Source: Lentzea albidocapillata subsp. violacea
GTDB taxonomy: Bacteria; Actinomycetota; Actinomycetes; Mycobacteriales; Pseudonocardiaceae
Direction of reading: 5' to 3'
NCBI RefSeq assembly: GCF_900100275.1
Contig: NZ_FNET01000010.1
Location: 233,577 to 297,576, forward strand
DNA: 64,000 nt
The notes below the pieces were generated by a model that worked only from the letters and a program-made list of their open reading frames with translations, did no database searches and was not told where the DNA came from. Positions 1 through 13,154 of the stretch are shown here, one piece after another. Both the position numbers and the translations under genes were made by a program. Positions within the stretch are counted from its first letter, which is position 1; each line of letters begins with the position of its first letter.

Positions 1-1
1 C

Positions 2-766
2 AGTGGTCCGGCGCCGGGGCCCTCGATCGGGATGCTGACGGCGATCACGCTGGTCACCGGCAGTTTCATCGTCGGGGCGGCGATCGCGCCGGACCTGACG
101 CGCTTCAACCGCACCGAGCGGGACGTCGTCAAGCAGACGGTTCTCGGGATCACGCTCGCCGAGTGGGTCATCGGCCTCGCCGGTGTGCTCCTCGCGCACG
201 GGCTCGGCACGACGGACGTCATGGGCGCCATCAGCGCGTCCGGCGGCTGGATCGGCGCGCTGATCGTGGTCACGGCGGTGCTGAAGATCAACGACTGGAA
301 CCTCTACTCGGCCTCGCTCGGGCTCGTGAACTTCTTCGACGCCGTGTTCGCGCTCCGGATCAGCCGGGTGCAGATGACCGTCATCGTCGGGTGCGCCGGC
401 AGTGTTCTCGCGGCGGCGGGGATCGTGCACCGGTTCAGCCACTTCCTGGTGCTGCTGGGCGTGGTGTTCCCGCCCGTCGCCGGGATCATGATCGCCGAGT
501 ACTTCGTCGTGCGGCGGTGGCGCAACGAGATCATCTCCACGCGGCCGTACGTGCCGCGGTCGGCGCCCTCGTGGGTGCCCGCCACGGTGGTCATCTGGCC
601 GGCTTCGGCCATCGCCGGCGAGCTCGTGGCGTTCGGGCAGTCCAGTGTGAACTCACTCGTGCTCGCGTTCGCGTTGTACGTCTGCGCCGGGCGGCTGGAC
701 CTCCTCCGCATGAGGACGCGCCGGGCCACCAACCGCAGGGTGGCCGAGGAAGCGGCGGCCGCCTGA
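2..766 (+). CDS. Purine/cytosine permease family protein, C-terminal part (5' truncated by window edge)
   Basis: The reading frame is open to the first bases of the window, so the N-terminal half lies outside it. About 250 residues are visible with several hydrophobic spans. The pattern matches the second half of NCS1-family nucleobase permeases (CodB-like): TM segments around a [12 protein letters not shown] stretch, a [15 protein letters not shown] helix and a basic cytoplasmic C-terminus. The family imports cytosine or other nucleobases by cation symport across the inner membrane. It ends about 120 bp before the NRPS, and I infer that it is the flanking gene rather than part of the cluster. 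The exact substrate cannot be read from this fragment. Confidence 0.75.
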   Translation, partial: SGPAPGPSIGMLTAITLVTGSFIVGAAIAPDLTRFNRTERDVVKQTVLGITLAEWVIGLAGVLLAHGLGTTDVMGAISASGGWIGALIVVTAVLKINDWNLYSASLGLVNFFDAVFALRISRVQMTVIVGCAGSVLAAAGIVHRFSHFLVLLGVVFPPVAGIMIAEYFVVRRWRNEIISTRPYVPRSAPSWVPATVVIWPASAIAGELVAFGQSSVNSLVLAFALYVCAGRLDLLRMRTRRATNRRVAEEAAAA

Positions 767-802
767 GGGGTGGACGTGCGCATCGGTATCGGTGGCACTG
801 CT

Positions 803-845
803 GTCAGAGCGAGGTCAGTCCACGGTCAGATCGGTCGGCAATCAT
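803..845 (+). promoter_or_regulatory. SARP-type promoter of the NRPS operon (three GTCAG repeats, 11-bp spacing)
   Basis: GTCAG occurs at 803-807, 814-818 and 825-829, exactly 11 bp apart. An AATCAT hexamer at 840-845 starts 15 nt after the first base of the last repeat. SARP regulators are known to bind heptamer direct repeats at 11-bp (one helical turn) spacing just upstream of a -10 box. The same arrangement occurs at 35686-35728, 35740-35782 and 41602-41644. Nineteen bases here (GCTGTCAGAGCGAGGTCAG) are identical to the amidase promoter on the other strand. Confidence 0.75.
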
Positions 846-884
846 CAGCGGCGCCGTGTCGATGTGTCCCACCGGGAGTGCCTC

Positions 885-3800
885 ATGACTGCACGTCTGC
901 CGCTGACCGACGGCCAGAAGGACATCTGGTTCGACGAGAAGCTGACCGGTGGCGGACCGGCCTACAACACGGCGGCCTACTGGGACATCCGCGGACCGCT
1001 GGACGCGGGCCTCTTCCGGTCCGCCGTGCGGCGGCTGGTGGACGAGGCGGAGTGCGCGCGGGCCCGGTTCGTGGAGGACGGGGGCGAGCCGTGGCAGGTG
1101 GTCGAGCCGCTGCCGGTGGTGCCCATGGCCGAGCACGATCTGAGCGGCCACGAGGATCCGGACGCGGCGGTGGCGGAGTGGGTCGCGGCCGACCTGCGGG
1201 AGCCGTTCTCGATCGAGGACTTCCCGCTGTTCCGGTTCGCGTTGCTGCGCCTGGCGGACGACCGCGTGGTGTTCTACATGTGCAACCACCACCTGATGTC
1301 GGACGGCTTCAGCTACGTCATCTACTGGCAGCGCCTGGCCGCGATCTACGAGGCGATGAGTGCCGGCGCGTCGCTCGACGAGGGCGCTTTCCCGCGGTTG
1401 AACACCTTGCTGGAGGCCGAGAACGACTACCGCGGGTCCGAGCGCGCCGAGCGCGACCGGCGGTTCTGGGAGGAGCGGGGCGGCGAGGTCGAGCCGGTGA
1501 GCCTCTCCGTGCGTGACGCGGTTCCCGCGGCGGAGTTCCTGCGCAGGGACGGGATGCTGTCCGAGAGTGTGGCCGAGTTGCTGCGGGCCAGGGCCTGGGA
1601 GGCCAGGGTCAACTGGCAGGTCGTCGTGCTGGCGGCGGTCGCCACCTACACGGCGCGGCTGGCGGGCACGCGCGAGGTGTTGCTGTCGTTGCCGGTGCAC
1701 GCGCGGGCCGGTGCGCGGATGCAGGCCGTGCCCGGCATGGTCAACAACTATCTGCCGGTGAGGGTGCGTACGAACCCGGAGCAGACCAGGGCCGAGCTGC
1801 TCGGGGAGGTCGCGCGTGAGTTCACGGCGGTGCTCAGGCATCAGCGGCACCGGATCAGCCGCATTCGCCGGCAGATGGGGTTCGCCAGCGACGACCGCCG
1901 CCCGTTCGGGCCGTTCGTCAACATCATCCCGCAGGTCAGTGAGCTCACCATCGGCGAGTGCGAGGTGTTCGCGCACAGCCCGTCGACGGGGCTGGTGGAC
2001 GACTTCGAGGTGACGGTCGCGGACACCGGGGCCGCGGGCATCCAGGTCAACGTCAGCGGCAACGTCGCGCTGTTCTCGGCCGGGGAGATGGACGCCCACC
2101 TCGGCAGGTTCCTGGCGTTCACGGAAGCGTTCGTGACGGCCGGCGACGACCTGCCGCTCGGGCGGTTGCCGGTGACCGGGCCCGGCGAGGTCCTGTCGTT
2201 ACTGGACGGGCCGCGGCGCGACCAGGACGACAGGGACGTCGTCACGCGGGTGCGGGAGGTCGCCGTGCGTCAGCCGGATGCCGTCGCGGTCGGCGAGCTG
2301 ACGTACGCCGAGCTGGTGGCCAGGGCGAGTGCCTTGTCCCGCAAGCACAAGCCGGGCGAGGTCGTGGCCGTGCTCGCCGGACGCGGGGAAGGGTTCGTCA
2401 CCGCGGTTCTCGGCGTGCTCGGTGCGGGCGCGGCGTACCTGCCGCTGGATGTCGCCTCGCCGGTGATGCGGCTGGAGTCGCTCATCGCCGACGCCGGGGT
2501 GGCTCAGGTCGTGACCACCGTGGAGCACGAGGGGCTGGCGCGGGAGATCGCGCCGAGGGCCGGGATCGTGGTGCTGGGCGTCGACAAGGACGAAGAGCTG
2601 GTCCCGGTAAGGGGATGCGACCGCGACGATCTCGCGTACGTGATCTTCACGTCCGGGTCGACGGGAAAGCCCAAGGGTGCGATGGTGCACCACGGCGGCA
2701 TGATGAACCACCTGCTGGCGAAGGTGGAGGACCTCGATCTGTCCTCAAAGGACACCGTGGTGTTCAACGCGCCGGTCACCTTCGACATCTCGGTGTGGCA
2801 GATGCTGGCGCCACTGCTGGCGGGCGCGCACGTGCGGGTGGCTGACGACGACGTCGCCGCGGATCCCGACGCGTTGTTCGCGATGCCTGCCACCGTGCTG
2901 GAGGTCGTGCCGTCGTTGCTGCGCGCCGCACTGGACGCCTGGGACATCGGCACCGCACCGGATCTGCCGAGGTTACGCAGCCTGATGGTGACCGGTGAGG
3001 CGTTGCCCGCGTCGCTGTGTCACCGTTGGCACGAACGCTTTCCCGCGGTGCCGATCGTGAACGCGTACGGGCCGACGGAGTGCTCGGACGACGTGACGCA
3101 CGCGGTGATCAGGCCCGGCGACGTCGATGGGCATCGTGCGCCGATCGGTCGCCCGGTCCGCAACACACGGCTCTACGTGCTGGGCGACGAGCTGCGGCCC
3201 GTGCCCGCCGGCTCGATCGGCGAGCTTTACGTAGGCGGGTCCGGGGTCGGGCGGGGATACCTCGGCGACCGCGGCCGCACGGCGCTCGCTTTCCTGCCGG
3301 ACCCGTTCGGCGGGCGGGGAGAGCGCATGTACCGCACTGGCGACCGGGTGGTGCTGCGCCAGGACGGCCGGCTGGAGTTCGTGGAACGGCGCGATCATCA
3401 GGTCAAGATCCGCGGCCACCGGGTCGAGCTGGGCGAGGTCGAGGCCGCGGTGCGCGCGGTGCCCGGGGTCCGGGACGGGGTCGTGGTCGGCGACGAGACC
3501 GGCGGACGCCCGCGGCTCGTCGGGTATGTCGTGCCGGACGCGGGACTGGACACCGGCGCGCTGCCGCGCGAACTCGCGAAGGCGTTGCCGGAACACATGG
3601 TGCCGTCGGCGTTCGTCGTGCTCGACGCGTTACCGCTCACCGCCGCGGGCAAGGTCGACCGCAAGGCGTTGCCACGGCCGGAGGCGGTCACCGCGGCGGC
3701 ACGCACGGCGCTCAACCCGGTCGAGCATGTCCTGTGCACGGTCGTCGCCGAGGTGCTCGGCGTGCCCTCGGTCGGCGCGGAGGACAGCTTCTTCGCACTC

Positions 3801-6800
3801 GGAGGCGACAGCATCAGCGCGATCCAGGTCGTGGCTCGTGCGCGGGCGGCCGGGTTGCGACTCACGCCGCGTGACGTGTTCCGGCGCAAGTCCGTCCGCG
3901 AGCTCGCGACCGTGGCGACCATGCTGACGACCGCGCCGCCCAGGCCGGCCGACGACGGCGTGGGCGAGGTCGAGCTGACCCCGGTCGTCCACCAGCTGAG
4001 GGAGACCGCGGGCGGGCGGCTCGACCTGATCGCGAGGTACAGCCAGCACGTCGTGCTCGACGCGCCGGCCGGGCTGGACGAGGCCGGCCTCGTGCGCGCG
4101 GTGCGGGCCGTGCTCGACCGGCACGACGCCCTGCGCATGTGCCTGCGCATTCCGGTGGAAGGCGTGTGGGCACTGGAGGTCCTCCCGCGTGACGCCGTGG
4201 ACGCCGCCACGCTCGTCGCCAGTGTGTCCACTGTGGACGACGAGGCGCTGGCGGCCGCCCGGGCGAGGCTGCGACCCGGCCAAGGGGTGATGCTCCAGGT
4301 GATCCACGACGGTGACGCGCTGGGTCTCGTCGCGCATCACCTCGTCGTCGACGGTGTGTCGTGGCGGATCCTGCTCGGCGACCTGCTGGCGGCCTGCCAG
4401 GGCGGCACGCTCGAGCCGGTGGGCACCTCCCTGCGCAGCTGGGCCCGGTTGCTGGCCGAGCAGTCGCGGTCGCGCTCCCGGATGACGGAACTGCCGGTGT
4501 GGCTGGACCAGTTGCGCGGTGACGACGCCCCACTCGGCAACCGGCCGCTCGACCCGGAGCGGGACACACACGCCACGGCGCGGCGGCTGACGGCCGAACT
4601 GCCCGACGTGGCCGGTGTGGCAGCGGCCTTCCACACCGGCATCGACGACATCCTGTTGTCCGCACTGGCGATCGCCGTCACGGAGTGGCGCGGCACCGAG
4701 TCACCCGTGCGCGTCGAGGTGGAACGGCATGGCCGCGAACATCTTGCGGACGACGTGGACCCGTCCCGCACGGCCGGCTGGTTCACGAGCTTCCACCCCG
4801 TCGCGCTGACCGCCGGCGACCGCGCGGACCTCGGCGCCGCGGTGAAGCGGCTCAAGGAACAGCTGCGGGCACTGCCGGAGGACCGGCTGGGCTTCGGCCT
4901 GCTGCGGCACGGCAACCCGCAGACCCAGGCCGCCCTCGCCCGCTTCCCGGCGCCCCAGCTCGGGTTCAACCATCTCGGCCGCTTCGCCGGCGGGGTGGTG
5001 CGTTCCGGTGGCGTGGCGGCTGATCCCGGTCTCCCGCTGCGGCACGTCGTCGAGCTGACCGCCGTCACGACGGACCGCGACGGCGTCCCGGTGCTGTCCG
5101 CCGACATCGTGTGGGCGGGTGAGCTGCTGTCCGAAGAGGACGTCCGGGGTCTGACCACGATCTGGGCGCGGGTCCTGCGCGAGCTCGCCGGGCACGCGGG
5201 CGGGCACACCCCGGCGGACTTCCCGCTGGTGCCGATCGGCCAGGCGGAGATCGAGGAGTACGAGGCCGCCGGCGCGGTGGCGGACGTGCTGCCGCTGTCC
5301 CCGTTGCAGAACGGCCTGCTGTTCCAGGCCGAGTTCGACGACGACGGCGTCGACGTCTACACGCTGCAGATCACCATGGACGCCGAAGGACCGCTGGACA
5401 TCGACCGGCTTCGCGCCGCCGCCGCCGCGCTGCTGAGACGCCACCCCAGCCTGCGGGCGAGCTTCCGGTACCGCGCGTCGGGTGACGCCGTGCAGGTGAT
5501 CGCCGCGCAGGCCGAGCCCGAGGTCGGCGAGGTCTCGCTGACCGAGGCCGAGGCCGACCGGTTCACCGACGACGAGTGGCTGCGCCGGTTCGACGTCACC
5601 CGCCCGCCGTTGCTGCGGTTCACCGTGGTGCGGCTCGGCGGCGAGCGGTTCCGCCTGGTGATCACGGCCCACCACATCCTGGTGGACGGCTGGTCGATGT
5701 CCGCGATCCTCGGGCGCGAGCTGCTCACGTTGCTCGCCAACGGGGCGGACACCTCGGCACTGCCCGCCGCCGTGCCGTACCGCGACTACTACGACTGGCT
5801 CGCCGTCCAGGACGAGCAGGGCGCGCGGGAGGCGTGGCAGGCCGAGCTGGCCGGTGTGTCGGAGGCGACGAGGCTCGGCCCGGCGGACCGTGGCCGCGTG
5901 CATCTGCTGCCGGAGGTGCTGACCACCGACCTGCCCGGCCACCTCACCGAACGGCTGCACCGCTTCGCCCGCGGGCACGGCCTCACGCTGAACACGGTCA
6001 TGGAGGGCTGCTGGGCGGTGCTGCTCGGCCGGTTGACCGGACGCGACGACGTCGTGTTCGGCACGGTCAGCTCGGGCCGCCCGCCGGAGCTGCCGGGGAT
6101 GGAGTCCATGGTCGGGGTGTTCATGCACACCCTGCCGGTGCGGGTGCGGCTGGACCCGTGGCAGCCGTTCGCCGCGATGCTGACCGATCTGCAGGAACGC
6201 CTGGCCGCCATGGAGGAGCACCAGCACCTGGGGCTCGCCGAGGTACAGCGCGACACCGGTGTCGGCGAGCTGTTCGACACCGTCCTGAGCTACCACAACT
6301 ATCCGGTCGACGATGTGGACCGCCTGGCGGGCGTGCTGCCCGGCGTCACCGTGCTGGGCTGGCAGGCCAGGGTGATCTCGGAGTACCCGCTGGCACTCGG
6401 CGTCTTCCCCGGCGACCGCGTCCGGCTGCAGGCGCAGTACCGGCCGGACGTGTTCGAGAAGTCCTTTGTGGACTCCGTGGTCGGACGGTTCGTGCGCCTG
6501 CTCGACCAGCTCGTCAGCGCGCCGGACGTCCCGCTCGGCCGGGCCGGCGTGCTCGCCGGCGACGAACGTGAGCTGATCCTCGGGCCCTGGGCCGGTCGCC
6601 CGGTGCTCAGCGCGGATGTCCTTGTGCCCGACGTGTTCCAGGCGAGGGTGCGGGAGGCGCCCGACGCCCCGGCCGTGGACTTCGGCCCGGTCGTGATCGG
6701 CTACGGCGAGCTGAACGAGCGGGCGAACCGCCTGGCCCGCCTGCTGGTCCGGCACGGTGTCGGGCCCGGTGAGCTGGTCGCACTGATGTTCGGGCGGTCG

Positions 6801-9800
6801 GCCGAGATGATCGTCGCCGCGCTGGCCGTGCTCAAGGCAGGTGGCGCCTACCTGCCGATCGACCCGTCGTACCCGGAGAACCGCATCGGCTACCTGCTGG
6901 CGGACTCCGCGCCGGTCGTCACGTTGTCCACAGTGGACAACGAGATCGCGGTGCCGGGTGCGGTGCTGGAGCTCGACGACCCCGAGGTCGTGCGGAAGCT
7001 GGCCGCGCTCGCCGGCACCGACCTCACCGACGCGGACAGGTCCGCGCCGGTGCGTCCGGGTCACCCGGCGTACGTCATCTACACCTCCGGGTCGACCGGC
7101 AAGCCGAAGGGCGTGGTCGTGGACCACTCCGGGTTCGTCGCGATGATCGAGAGCCTCGCCGAGTGCTTCAGCGTGGACGCCTCGACGCGGGTGCTGCAGT
7201 TCGCGTCCTACAGCTTCGACTTCTCGGTGTGGGAGATGGGGGTCGCGCTGCTGAAGGGCGGCACGGCGGTGATCGCCGGGGACGAGGCCCGTGCGCCAGG
7301 ACCCGCGCTCGTCGAGTTGCTCGACGACCGCCGCGTCACACTGGCCGGTCTGCCACCCGCGGTCGTCGCCGCCCTGCCGGAGCACGCCGAGCTGCCGCAG
7401 GGCATGACGCTCGTGACCGCCGGCGAGGCGCTCGCACCCGCGGTGGCGCGGCGGTGGGCGCCGAGGCACCGGATGTTCAACGGCTACGGCCCCACGGAGA
7501 CCGTGGTCGGCGCGACGGTCAGTGCGCCGCTGTCCGGCGAGGGGCGTCCGCCGATCGGGCGGCCGACCTCCGCCCACCGCGTGTACGTGCTGGACTCGAG
7601 CCTGCAGCCGGTGCCGGCGGGTGTGGTCGGCGAGCTGTACGTCAGCCACCACCTCGCGGTCGGCTACCTGAACCGGGCGGGCCTGACCGCGCTGAGGTTC
7701 GTCGCGGACCCGTTCGCCGGTGCGGGGGAACGCATGTACCGCACCGGGGACCTGGTGCGGTGGTTGCCCGACGGCGACCTCGACTACGTGGGCCGGATCG
7801 ACGACCAGGTGCAGCTGCGTGGGTTCCGCATCGAGCTGCCGGAGATCGAGTCGGTGCTGACCTCCCACGACCTGGTGGCGCGGGCGGCGGTGATCGTCCG
7901 CGACGACGATCCCGACGACCCGCGGCTCGTGGCCTACGTCGTGACCACGGACGGGGCGCTGCCACCGGATCTGCGCGACCACGCGGCCGAGTCGCTGCCC
8001 GCCTACATGCTGCCGTCGGCGTGGGTCGTCCTGCCGGTGCTCCCGCTGACCAGCCGGGGCAAGCTGGACCGCGCCGCGCTGCCCGCACCCGACCGGGCCG
8101 GTGCGCGCGGCCGGGCACCGCGCACCCCGGTCCAGGAGATCCTGTGCGGGGTCTTCGCCGAGGTGCTGGGCGTGCCCGAGGTCGGTCTCGACGACGACTT
8201 CTTCGACTCCGGTGGCCACTCGCTGCACGCGACCAAGGCCATCGCGAGGATCCGTTCGGCGCTCGGCGCCGAGGTGCCGATCCGCGCCCTGTTCGAGGCC
8301 CGCACGGTGGCCGCGCTCGCCGGTCGGGTCGAGGCCGCCGGACAGGCACGTCCGGCGCTGCGGCCACGCACCGCGGAGCTGCCCAGCGGTGATCGGATCG
8401 AGCCGTTGTCGGCTGCGCAGCGCAGGCTGTGGTTCGTCAACCGGCTGCACGACGAGGCGTCCACCTACAACGTGCCGCTGGCGCTGCGCATGTCCGGCAA
8501 GCTCGACACCGACGCCCTCCAGGCCGCGCTGCGGGACCTGGTGGAACGGCACGAGGTGCTGCGGTCGGTGTTCCCGGAGACCGATGGCGAGCCGTGTCAG
8601 CGCGTGCTGGCCGAGCCCGCCGGGCAACCGTTGCTGTGCGCGGTGAACGTGCGCGAGGACGAGCTCGCCGCGGCTGTCTCCGCCGAGTCCGTGCGCAGGT
8701 TCGACCTCGCCGCCGCACCACCGTTGCGTGCCACGCTGTTCGTGCTCGGTTCCGACGAACACCTGTTGCTGCTGGTGTTCCACCACATCGTGTTCGACGG
8801 CTGGTCGATCACGCCGCTGACCGCCGACCTGATGACGGCCTATCGCGCCCGGTGCTCCGGGCGGGCTCCGAAGTGGCGGCCGTTGCCGGTCAGCTACGCG
8901 GACTACACGGCGTGGCAACGGGAACTGCTCGGCACCAGGGAGGAGCCGACCGAGACGTACACCGCCCAGCTCGAGCACTGGCGGACCGCGCTCGCCGGCC
9001 TGCCCGACGAGATCGCCCTGCCCACGGACTTCGCCCGGCCCGCCGTCGGCGACGACCGCGGCGGTCAGGTCGCGTTCACCGTCGAACCGGAGCTGCACCG
9101 CGGCCTGCTGCGGCTGGCTCGCACGTCCGGCGCGAGCCTGTTCATGGTCCTGCAGGCCGCGTTGGCCGGTCTGCTGACGCGCCTCGGCGCCGGCACGGAC
9201 ATCCCGCTGGGCAGCCCGATCGCCGGTCGTACCGACGAGGCGCTGCACGACCTGGTCGGGTACTTCGTGAACACCCTGGTGCTGCGCACCGACACGGCGG
9301 GCGACCCGACGTTCGGCGAGCTGGTGGAGCGGGTCCGGGAGCGCGACCTGTCCGCCTACGCCCACCAGGACCTGCCGTTCGACGACGTGGTCGAGGCGCT
9401 GAACCCGGTGCGGTCGCTGGGCAGGCAGGCGTTGTTCCAGGTGATGCTGGCACTGCAGACCGGGCACGGTGCCCCCGTGGTGCTGCCGGGACTGACCGTG
9501 CGCGGCGAGTTCGTGCCGTCGGCCACCACTAAGTTCGACCTGATCGTCCAGTTCCTCGAACCGGTCGACGACGGGTCGGCCACCACCGAGACCGGCATGA
9601 CCGGCCTGATCGACTACCGCGCGGACCTGTTCACCGCGGCGACCGTCGAGCGCATCGCGGGGCGGCTGGTGCGGGTGCTCCGCGCCGCCGTCGCCGATCC
9701 CGGGCTGCGGCTCAGTCAGGTGGACGTGCTCGAACCGGACGAACGGCAGCGGATGCTGGTGTCCTGGAACGACACCGCGCACGAGGTGCCGGACGCGACG

Positions 9801-12380
9801 CTGCCCGCGTTGTTCGAGGCGCAGGTCCGCCGCACGCCTGAAGCGTGCGCGGTCGCGGCCGGTACCGACGAACTGTCCTATGTGGAGCTGAACGCGCGGG
9901 CGAACCGGCTGGCGCGGCACCTGCGGCGGCTGGGCGCCGGCCGGGAAAGGGTCGTCGCGATCGCGTTGCCGAGGACGACTGATCTGGTCGTGGCCGTGCA
10001 GGCGGTGCTCAAGTCCGGTGCCGCGTACCTGCCGGTCGACGTGGAGCACCCCGCGGAGCGGATCGCCGGGATGTTCGCCGAGACCGAGCCGGTGTGCGTC
10101 ATCACCACGTCCGCGTCGGCGGCCAAGGTGGCGCAGGGACTGCCGGTCGTGCTCCCGGACGACCCGGCGATCGCCGCGCTGCCGTCCGGCGATCTGTCCG
10201 ATGTGGACATCGAGGGAGGGAACGCGGCCTACCTCGTCTACACCTCCGGTTCCACCGGACGGCCCAAGGGCACCGTGGTCGAGCATCGGTCCGCGGTCAA
10301 CTACCTGGCCTGGTCCCTGGAGGCGTACCCGTCGCTGACCTCCGGCGCGTTGCTGCACTCGCCGTTGTCGTTCGACCTCACCGTGACGGGGCTGCACGGA
10401 CCGTTGATCTCCGGCGGTTGCGTGCACCTCGCGGAGCTGGCGGAGCACGGTCTGGCCGAGGGCAGCGTGGCCGCCCGCGCCGGGGTGGACTTCCTCAAGG
10501 CCACGCCGAGTCACCTGGCGCTGCTGCAGGTGCTGCCGGACGCGTACTCACCGCGCCGTGAGCTGGTGCTCGGCGGTGAACCACTGCCCGGTGACCACCT
10601 TGACGTGTGGCGGCGGGCGCATCCGGAAGTCCGGGTCGTCAACGAGTACGGGCCCACCGAGACCACGGTCGGCTGCACGTCGTTCGCGATCGAGCCGGGC
10701 GACGAGGTGCCCGCGGAGGTGCTGTCGATCGGCAGGCCGCTGTGGAACACGCGGGTCTACGTGCTCGACGGCCACCTGCGCCCGGTGCCGGCCGGGGTCG
10801 TCGGGGAGCTTTACGTGGCCGGGGCGAACGTCGCCCGCGGCTATGCGGGCCGGCCGGGGCTGACGGCCGAGCGGTTCGTGGCCGACCCGTTCGGCGGGCC
10901 CGGTGAGCGCCTGTACCGCACCGGCGACCTCGTGCGCTGGGACGACGGCGGCGAGCTGCGGTTCGCGGGCCGGGCGGACGACCAGGTCAAGATCCGCGGG
11001 TTCCGGGTCGAGCTCGGTGAGGTCGAGTCGGTGCTGGCGCGGCACGAGTCGGTCCGGCAGGTGGCCGTCGCCGCCCGCGAGGACAGCGAGGGACGCCGCC
11101 TCGTCGCCTATGTGGTGGGGGACGTCGACTCCGGCACGCTGATCCGGTACGCCGAGACCGCGCTGCCGGACTACATGGTCCCGCCCGTCGTCGTGATGCT
11201 GTCCGCGTTGCCCTTGACCGCCAACGGAAAGCTGGACCGGCGGGCACTCCCGGCACCGGACGTCCCGCGCGGTGGCGACCCCGCTCCGGCGAAGACGCCC
11301 GACGAGCGGACGTTGTGTTCGATCATGGCCGAGGTGCTGGGAGTGTCGCGGATCGGCGCGGAGGACAACTTCTTCGACTCCGGCGGCGACAGCGTCCGGG
11401 TGGTCAAGGTCGTGAGCCGCGCCCGCAAGGCAGGCCTGATGATCACGATCGCGGACGTGTTCGTGCACCAGAGCGCGCGGGCACTCGCCGAAACGCTCGC
11501 ACCGGCCGAGCCCCGGCCGAAGGCGGCCAGCAGCGGCACGGTCATGGCCGGCGCGCTGGAGGAGCTGGAGGAACAGGACGAGTTCGATCCGTTCGGCGTG
11601 CTGCTGCGGATGAAGCCCACCGGGGACCGGGCGCCGCTGTTCTGTGTCCACAGTGGAGTCGGGTTCGCCCTGCCGTACCTGGGCCTGGCCAAACACCTCG
11701 GTCCCGAGTACCCGCTCTACGGCATTCAGGATCCGTCGGTCACCGAGCTGGCCCCGGTGCCCCATTCGATCGCCGCGATGGCGGACGACTACGTCCGGCG
11801 GATGAAGCAGGTGCAACCGGAGGGGCCGTACCACCTGCTCGGCTGGTCGTTCGGCGGCATCGTCGCGTACGAGATCGCGGCCCGGTTGCAGGCCGCTGGC
11901 GACGAGGTGGGCCTGCTCGCCAACCTGGACGCCTACCCCCGCACCGATCTCGAACAGCGCGACGACGAGCAGGTGATGTTCGGCTGGCTGCTGGAGCTCG
12001 TCGGGCACAGCCGGGAGGAGTTTGCCGGACGCGAGGTCACCCCGTCGGACGTCCTCGCCGTGCTGCGCGCGGACAACAACCCGCTCGCCGCGCTCGGTGA
12101 ACAACGTGTGGCGGCCATGGTCGAGGGGATGCGCAACCACGACGTGCTGCTGAAGAACTACGAGCCCAGCCCGTACCGCGGCCGGATGCTGCTGTTCACC
12201 GCGGTCGCCGGCCAGACGCCGGCGGCCGTCGAGGAGAGGGCCGGGCGCTGGTCGTCCTTTGTGGATGGACAGATCGCCACCTACCGGATCAACTGCGCGC
12301 ACGACGACATGATGAGCCCGGAACCACTGGCCCAGGTCGGTGTGGTCGTCACCGCCGAGCTCGATCGGACGAGGTCGTGA
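885..12380 (+). CDS. Three-module nonribosomal peptide synthetase, C-A-T-E-C-A-T-C-A-T-TE
   Basis: A 3831-residue NRPS. The ATG at 885 has GGGAG 6 nt upstream; 31 upstream in-frame codons are discarded. Order: C1 (HHLMSDG, 135-141), A1 ([10 protein letters not shown] from 589), T1 (GGDS, Ser976), epimerisation (HHLVVDG from 1151, NHLGR motif), C2 (HHILVDG from 1596), A2 (core from 2067), T2 (GGHS, Ser2446), C3 (HHIVFDG from 2633), A3 (core from 3120), T3 (Ser3503), TE (GWSFGG, Ser3655; His3806). My reading of the specificity codes: A1 D-I-W-E-M-T-A-D-D-K (acidic pocket), A2 D-F-W-G-V-A-G-V-G-K, A3 D-L-T-K-V-G-E-V-G-K, one position from the usual Asn code. C1 has no upstream carrier, so it should accept the fatty acyl group (lipoinitiation). 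E gives a D-residue at position 1. The TE releases the peptide by hydrolysis or cyclisation. Confidence 0.95.
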   Translation: MTARLPLTDGQKDIWFDEKLTGGGPAYNTAAYWDIRGPLDAGLFRSAVRRLVDEAECARARFVEDGGEPWQVVEPLPVVPMAEHDLSGHEDPDAAVAEWVAADLREPFSIEDFPLFRFALLRLADDRVVFYMCNHHLMSDGFSYVIYWQRLAAIYEAMSAGASLDEGAFPRLNTLLEAENDYRGSERAERDRRFWEERGGEVEPVSLSVRDAVPAAEFLRRDGMLSESVAELLRARAWEARVNWQVVVLAAVATYTARLAGTREVLLSLPVHARAGARMQAVPGMVNNYLPVRVRTNPEQTRAELLGEVAREFTAVLRHQRHRISRIRRQMGFASDDRRPFGPFVNIIPQVSELTIGECEVFAHSPSTGLVDDFEVTVADTGAAGIQVNVSGNVALFSAGEMDAHLGRFLAFTEAFVTAGDDLPLGRLPVTGPGEVLSLLDGPRRDQDDRDVVTRVREVAVRQPDAVAVGELTYAELVARASALSRKHKPGEVVAVLAGRGEGFVTAVLGVLGAGAAYLPLDVASPVMRLESLIADAGVAQVVTTVEHEGLAREIAPRAGIVVLGVDKDEELVPVRGCDRDDLAYVIFTSGSTGKPKGAMVHHGGMMNHLLAKVEDLDLSSKDTVVFNAPVTFDISVWQMLAPLLAGAHVRVADDDVAADPDALFAMPATVLEVVPSLLRAALDAWDIGTAPDLPRLRSLMVTGEALPASLCHRWHERFPAVPIVNAYGPTECSDDVTHAVIRPGDVDGHRAPIGRPVRNTRLYVLGDELRPVPAGSIGELYVGGSGVGRGYLGDRGRTALAFLPDPFGGRGERMYRTGDRVVLRQDGRLEFVERRDHQVKIRGHRVELGEVEAAVRAVPGVRDGVVVGDETGGRPRLVGYVVPDAGLDTGALPRELAKALPEHMVPSAFVVLDALPLTAAGKVDRKALPRPEAVTAAARTALNPVEHVLCTVVAEVLGVPSVGAEDSFFALGGDSISAIQVVARARAAGLRLTPRDVFRRKSVRELATVATMLTTAPPRPADDGVGEVELTPVVHQLRETAGGRLDLIARYSQHVVLDAPAGLDEAGLVRAVRAVLDRHDALRMCLRIPVEGVWALEVLPRDAVDAATLVASVSTVDDEALAAARARLRPGQGVMLQVIHDGDALGLVAHHLVVDGVSWRILLGDLLAACQGGTLEPVGTSLRSWARLLAEQSRSRSRMTELPVWLDQLRGDDAPLGNRPLDPERDTHATARRLTAELPDVAGVAAAFHTGIDDILLSALAIAVTEWRGTESPVRVEVERHGREHLADDVDPSRTAGWFTSFHPVALTAGDRADLGAAVKRLKEQLRALPEDRLGFGLLRHGNPQTQAALARFPAPQLGFNHLGRFAGGVVRSGGVAADPGLPLRHVVELTAVTTDRDGVPVLSADIVWAGELLSEEDVRGLTTIWARVLRELAGHAGGHTPADFPLVPIGQAEIEEYEAAGAVADVLPLSPLQNGLLFQAEFDDDGVDVYTLQITMDAEGPLDIDRLRAAAAALLRRHPSLRASFRYRASGDAVQVIAAQAEPEVGEVSLTEAEADRFTDDEWLRRFDVTRPPLLRFTVVRLGGERFRLVITAHHILVDGWSMSAILGRELLTLLANGADTSALPAAVPYRDYYDWLAVQDEQGAREAWQAELAGVSEATRLGPADRGRVHLLPEVLTTDLPGHLTERLHRFARGHGLTLNTVMEGCWAVLLGRLTGRDDVVFGTVSSGRPPELPGMESMVGVFMHTLPVRVRLDPWQPFAAMLTDLQERLAAMEEHQHLGLAEVQRDTGVGELFDTVLSYHNYPVDDVDRLAGVLPGVTVLGWQARVISEYPLALGVFPGDRVRLQAQYRPDVFEKSFVDSVVGRFVRLLDQLVSAPDVPLGRAGVLAGDERELILGPWAGRPVLSADVLVPDVFQARVREAPDAPAVDFGPVVIGYGELNERANRLARLLVRHGVGPGELVALMFGRSAEMIVAALAVLKAGGAYLPIDPSYPENRIGYLLADSAPVVTLSTVDNEIAVPGAVLELDDPEVVRKLAALAGTDLTDADRSAPVRPGHPAYVIYTSGSTGKPKGVVVDHSGFVAMIESLAECFSVDASTRVLQFASYSFDFSVWEMGVALLKGGTAVIAGDEARAPGPALVELLDDRRVTLAGLPPAVVAALPEHAELPQGMTLVTAGEALAPAVARRWAPRHRMFNGYGPTETVVGATVSAPLSGEGRPPIGRPTSAHRVYVLDSSLQPVPAGVVGELYVSHHLAVGYLNRAGLTALRFVADPFAGAGERMYRTGDLVRWLPDGDLDYVGRIDDQVQLRGFRIELPEIESVLTSHDLVARAAVIVRDDDPDDPRLVAYVVTTDGALPPDLRDHAAESLPAYMLPSAWVVLPVLPLTSRGKLDRAALPAPDRAGARGRAPRTPVQEILCGVFAEVLGVPEVGLDDDFFDSGGHSLHATKAIARIRSALGAEVPIRALFEARTVAALAGRVEAAGQARPALRPRTAELPSGDRIEPLSAAQRRLWFVNRLHDEASTYNVPLALRMSGKLDTDALQAALRDLVERHEVLRSVFPETDGEPCQRVLAEPAGQPLLCAVNVREDELAAAVSAESVRRFDLAAAPPLRATLFVLGSDEHLLLLVFHHIVFDGWSITPLTADLMTAYRARCSGRAPKWRPLPVSYADYTAWQRELLGTREEPTETYTAQLEHWRTALAGLPDEIALPTDFARPAVGDDRGGQVAFTVEPELHRGLLRLARTSGASLFMVLQAALAGLLTRLGAGTDIPLGSPIAGRTDEALHDLVGYFVNTLVLRTDTAGDPTFGELVERVRERDLSAYAHQDLPFDDVVEALNPVRSLGRQALFQVMLALQTGHGAPVVLPGLTVRGEFVPSATTKFDLIVQFLEPVDDGSATTETGMTGLIDYRADLFTAATVERIAGRLVRVLRAAVADPGLRLSQVDVLEPDERQRMLVSWNDTAHEVPDATLPALFEAQVRRTPEACAVAAGTDELSYVELNARANRLARHLRRLGAGRERVVAIALPRTTDLVVAVQAVLKSGAAYLPVDVEHPAERIAGMFAETEPVCVITTSASAAKVAQGLPVVLPDDPAIAALPSGDLSDVDIEGGNAAYLVYTSGSTGRPKGTVVEHRSAVNYLAWSLEAYPSLTSGALLHSPLSFDLTVTGLHGPLISGGCVHLAELAEHGLAEGSVAARAGVDFLKATPSHLALLQVLPDAYSPRRELVLGGEPLPGDHLDVWRRAHPEVRVVNEYGPTETTVGCTSFAIEPGDEVPAEVLSIGRPLWNTRVYVLDGHLRPVPAGVVGELYVAGANVARGYAGRPGLTAERFVADPFGGPGERLYRTGDLVRWDDGGELRFAGRADDQVKIRGFRVELGEVESVLARHESVRQVAVAAREDSEGRRLVAYVVGDVDSGTLIRYAETALPDYMVPPVVVMLSALPLTANGKLDRRALPAPDVPRGGDPAPAKTPDERTLCSIMAEVLGVSRIGAEDNFFDSGGDSVRVVKVVSRARKAGLMITIADVFVHQSARALAETLAPAEPRPKAASSGTVMAGALEELEEQDEFDPFGVLLRMKPTGDRAPLFCVHSGVGFALPYLGLAKHLGPEYPLYGIQDPSVTELAPVPHSIAAMADDYVRRMKQVQPEGPYHLLGWSFGGIVAYEIAARLQAAGDEVGLLANLDAYPRTDLEQRDDEQVMFGWLLELVGHSREEFAGREVTPSDVLAVLRADNNPLAALGEQRVAAMVEGMRNHDVLLKNYEPSPYRGRMLLFTAVAGQTPAAVEERAGRWSSFVDGQIATYRINCAHDDMMSPEPLAQVGVVVTAELDRTRS

Positions 12381-13135
12381 TGGTCGAGGTGCTCGCCATG
12401 ACCGGCCGGCGGCTGCGCCAGCTGCGGCGCAGCCCCGGGCGGCTGCTCGGGGTCACGCTGAGCCCGCTCGTGTCGCTGGTCGTGCTCGGTTACCTGTTCC
12501 GGGACACGATCTCGGTGGGGGGCGGGAACTACCAGGAGTACCTGTTCGCGGGCGCGGCGATCCAGGTCGGTCTCGCCGGGGTCGGCCCGACCGCCATCGC
12601 GGTCGCCACGGACCTGCGCACCGGCGCGTTCGACAGGTACCGGTCGCTGCCGATCAGCAGGGTCGCGGTACCGCTCGGGCACACCGCGGGCGACTTCCTG
12701 CTGTCACTGCTCGCGCTCGGCATCGTCGTGGTCGTCGGCACCCTGCTCGGCTGGCATTCGCACACCGGGCTCGTGCCGACGCTGCAGGGGTTCGCGGTGG
12801 TGGTCGTGTTCAGCTACGTGATGCTCTGGGTGGGCGTGCTGTTCGGCTCGATCATGGGCAACCTCGAGTCGATCAGCTCGGTGACGCAGTTCCTCGTCGT
12901 CGTCCTGCCCTTCTTCTCCAACGCCTTCCTGCCCGTGTCGAGCCTGCCCGCGCTGGTCCGGCCGATCGCGGAGTGGAACCCGATCAGTGCGGTGATGACG
13001 CTGTGCCGCGACCTGTGGGGCAACGGGGCGGCACCCGTGTCCGGGTCGCCCTACCTGGTCGCGGGCGCGACCCTGCTGATCCTGCTGGCCGCGAGCCTGG
13101 CGGTCGGCGTGCGCAGGTTCGCGACCGCCGGGTGA
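12380..13135 (+). CDS. ABC-2 type export permease (DrrB family)
   Basis: About 251 residues with six predicted membrane helices and the DrrB/ABC-2 pattern, including a LFGSIMGNLESISSVTQF region before the last helices. The ATG at 12380 overlaps the NRPS TGA and sits 5 nt after GGACGAGG; a GTG at 12377 is the alternative. It should pair with the ATPase at 14562-15500, from which it is separated by a P450 and the MbtH gene. DrrAB systems export drugs and lipopeptides, so I infer product export and self-protection. Position directly after the NRPS shows co-transcription with it. Confidence 0.88.
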   Translation: MVEVLAMTGRRLRQLRRSPGRLLGVTLSPLVSLVVLGYLFRDTISVGGGNYQEYLFAGAAIQVGLAGVGPTAIAVATDLRTGAFDRYRSLPISRVAVPLGHTAGDFLLSLLALGIVVVVGTLLGWHSHTGLVPTLQGFAVVVVFSYVMLWVGVLFGSIMGNLESISSVTQFLVVVLPFFSNAFLPVSSLPALVRPIAEWNPISAVMTLCRDLWGNGAAPVSGSPYLVAGATLLILLAASLAVGVRRFATAG

Positions 13136-13154
13136 GTCCATTGTGGAGTGTGAG

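Noticed and set aside
4701..10514. A 1937-codon open frame on the minus strand opposite the NRPS
   Set aside because: It is a shadow of the NRPS frame caused by high GC at third positions; Arg/Gly/His/Gln-rich with no domain. The plus strand encodes complete NRPS motifs.
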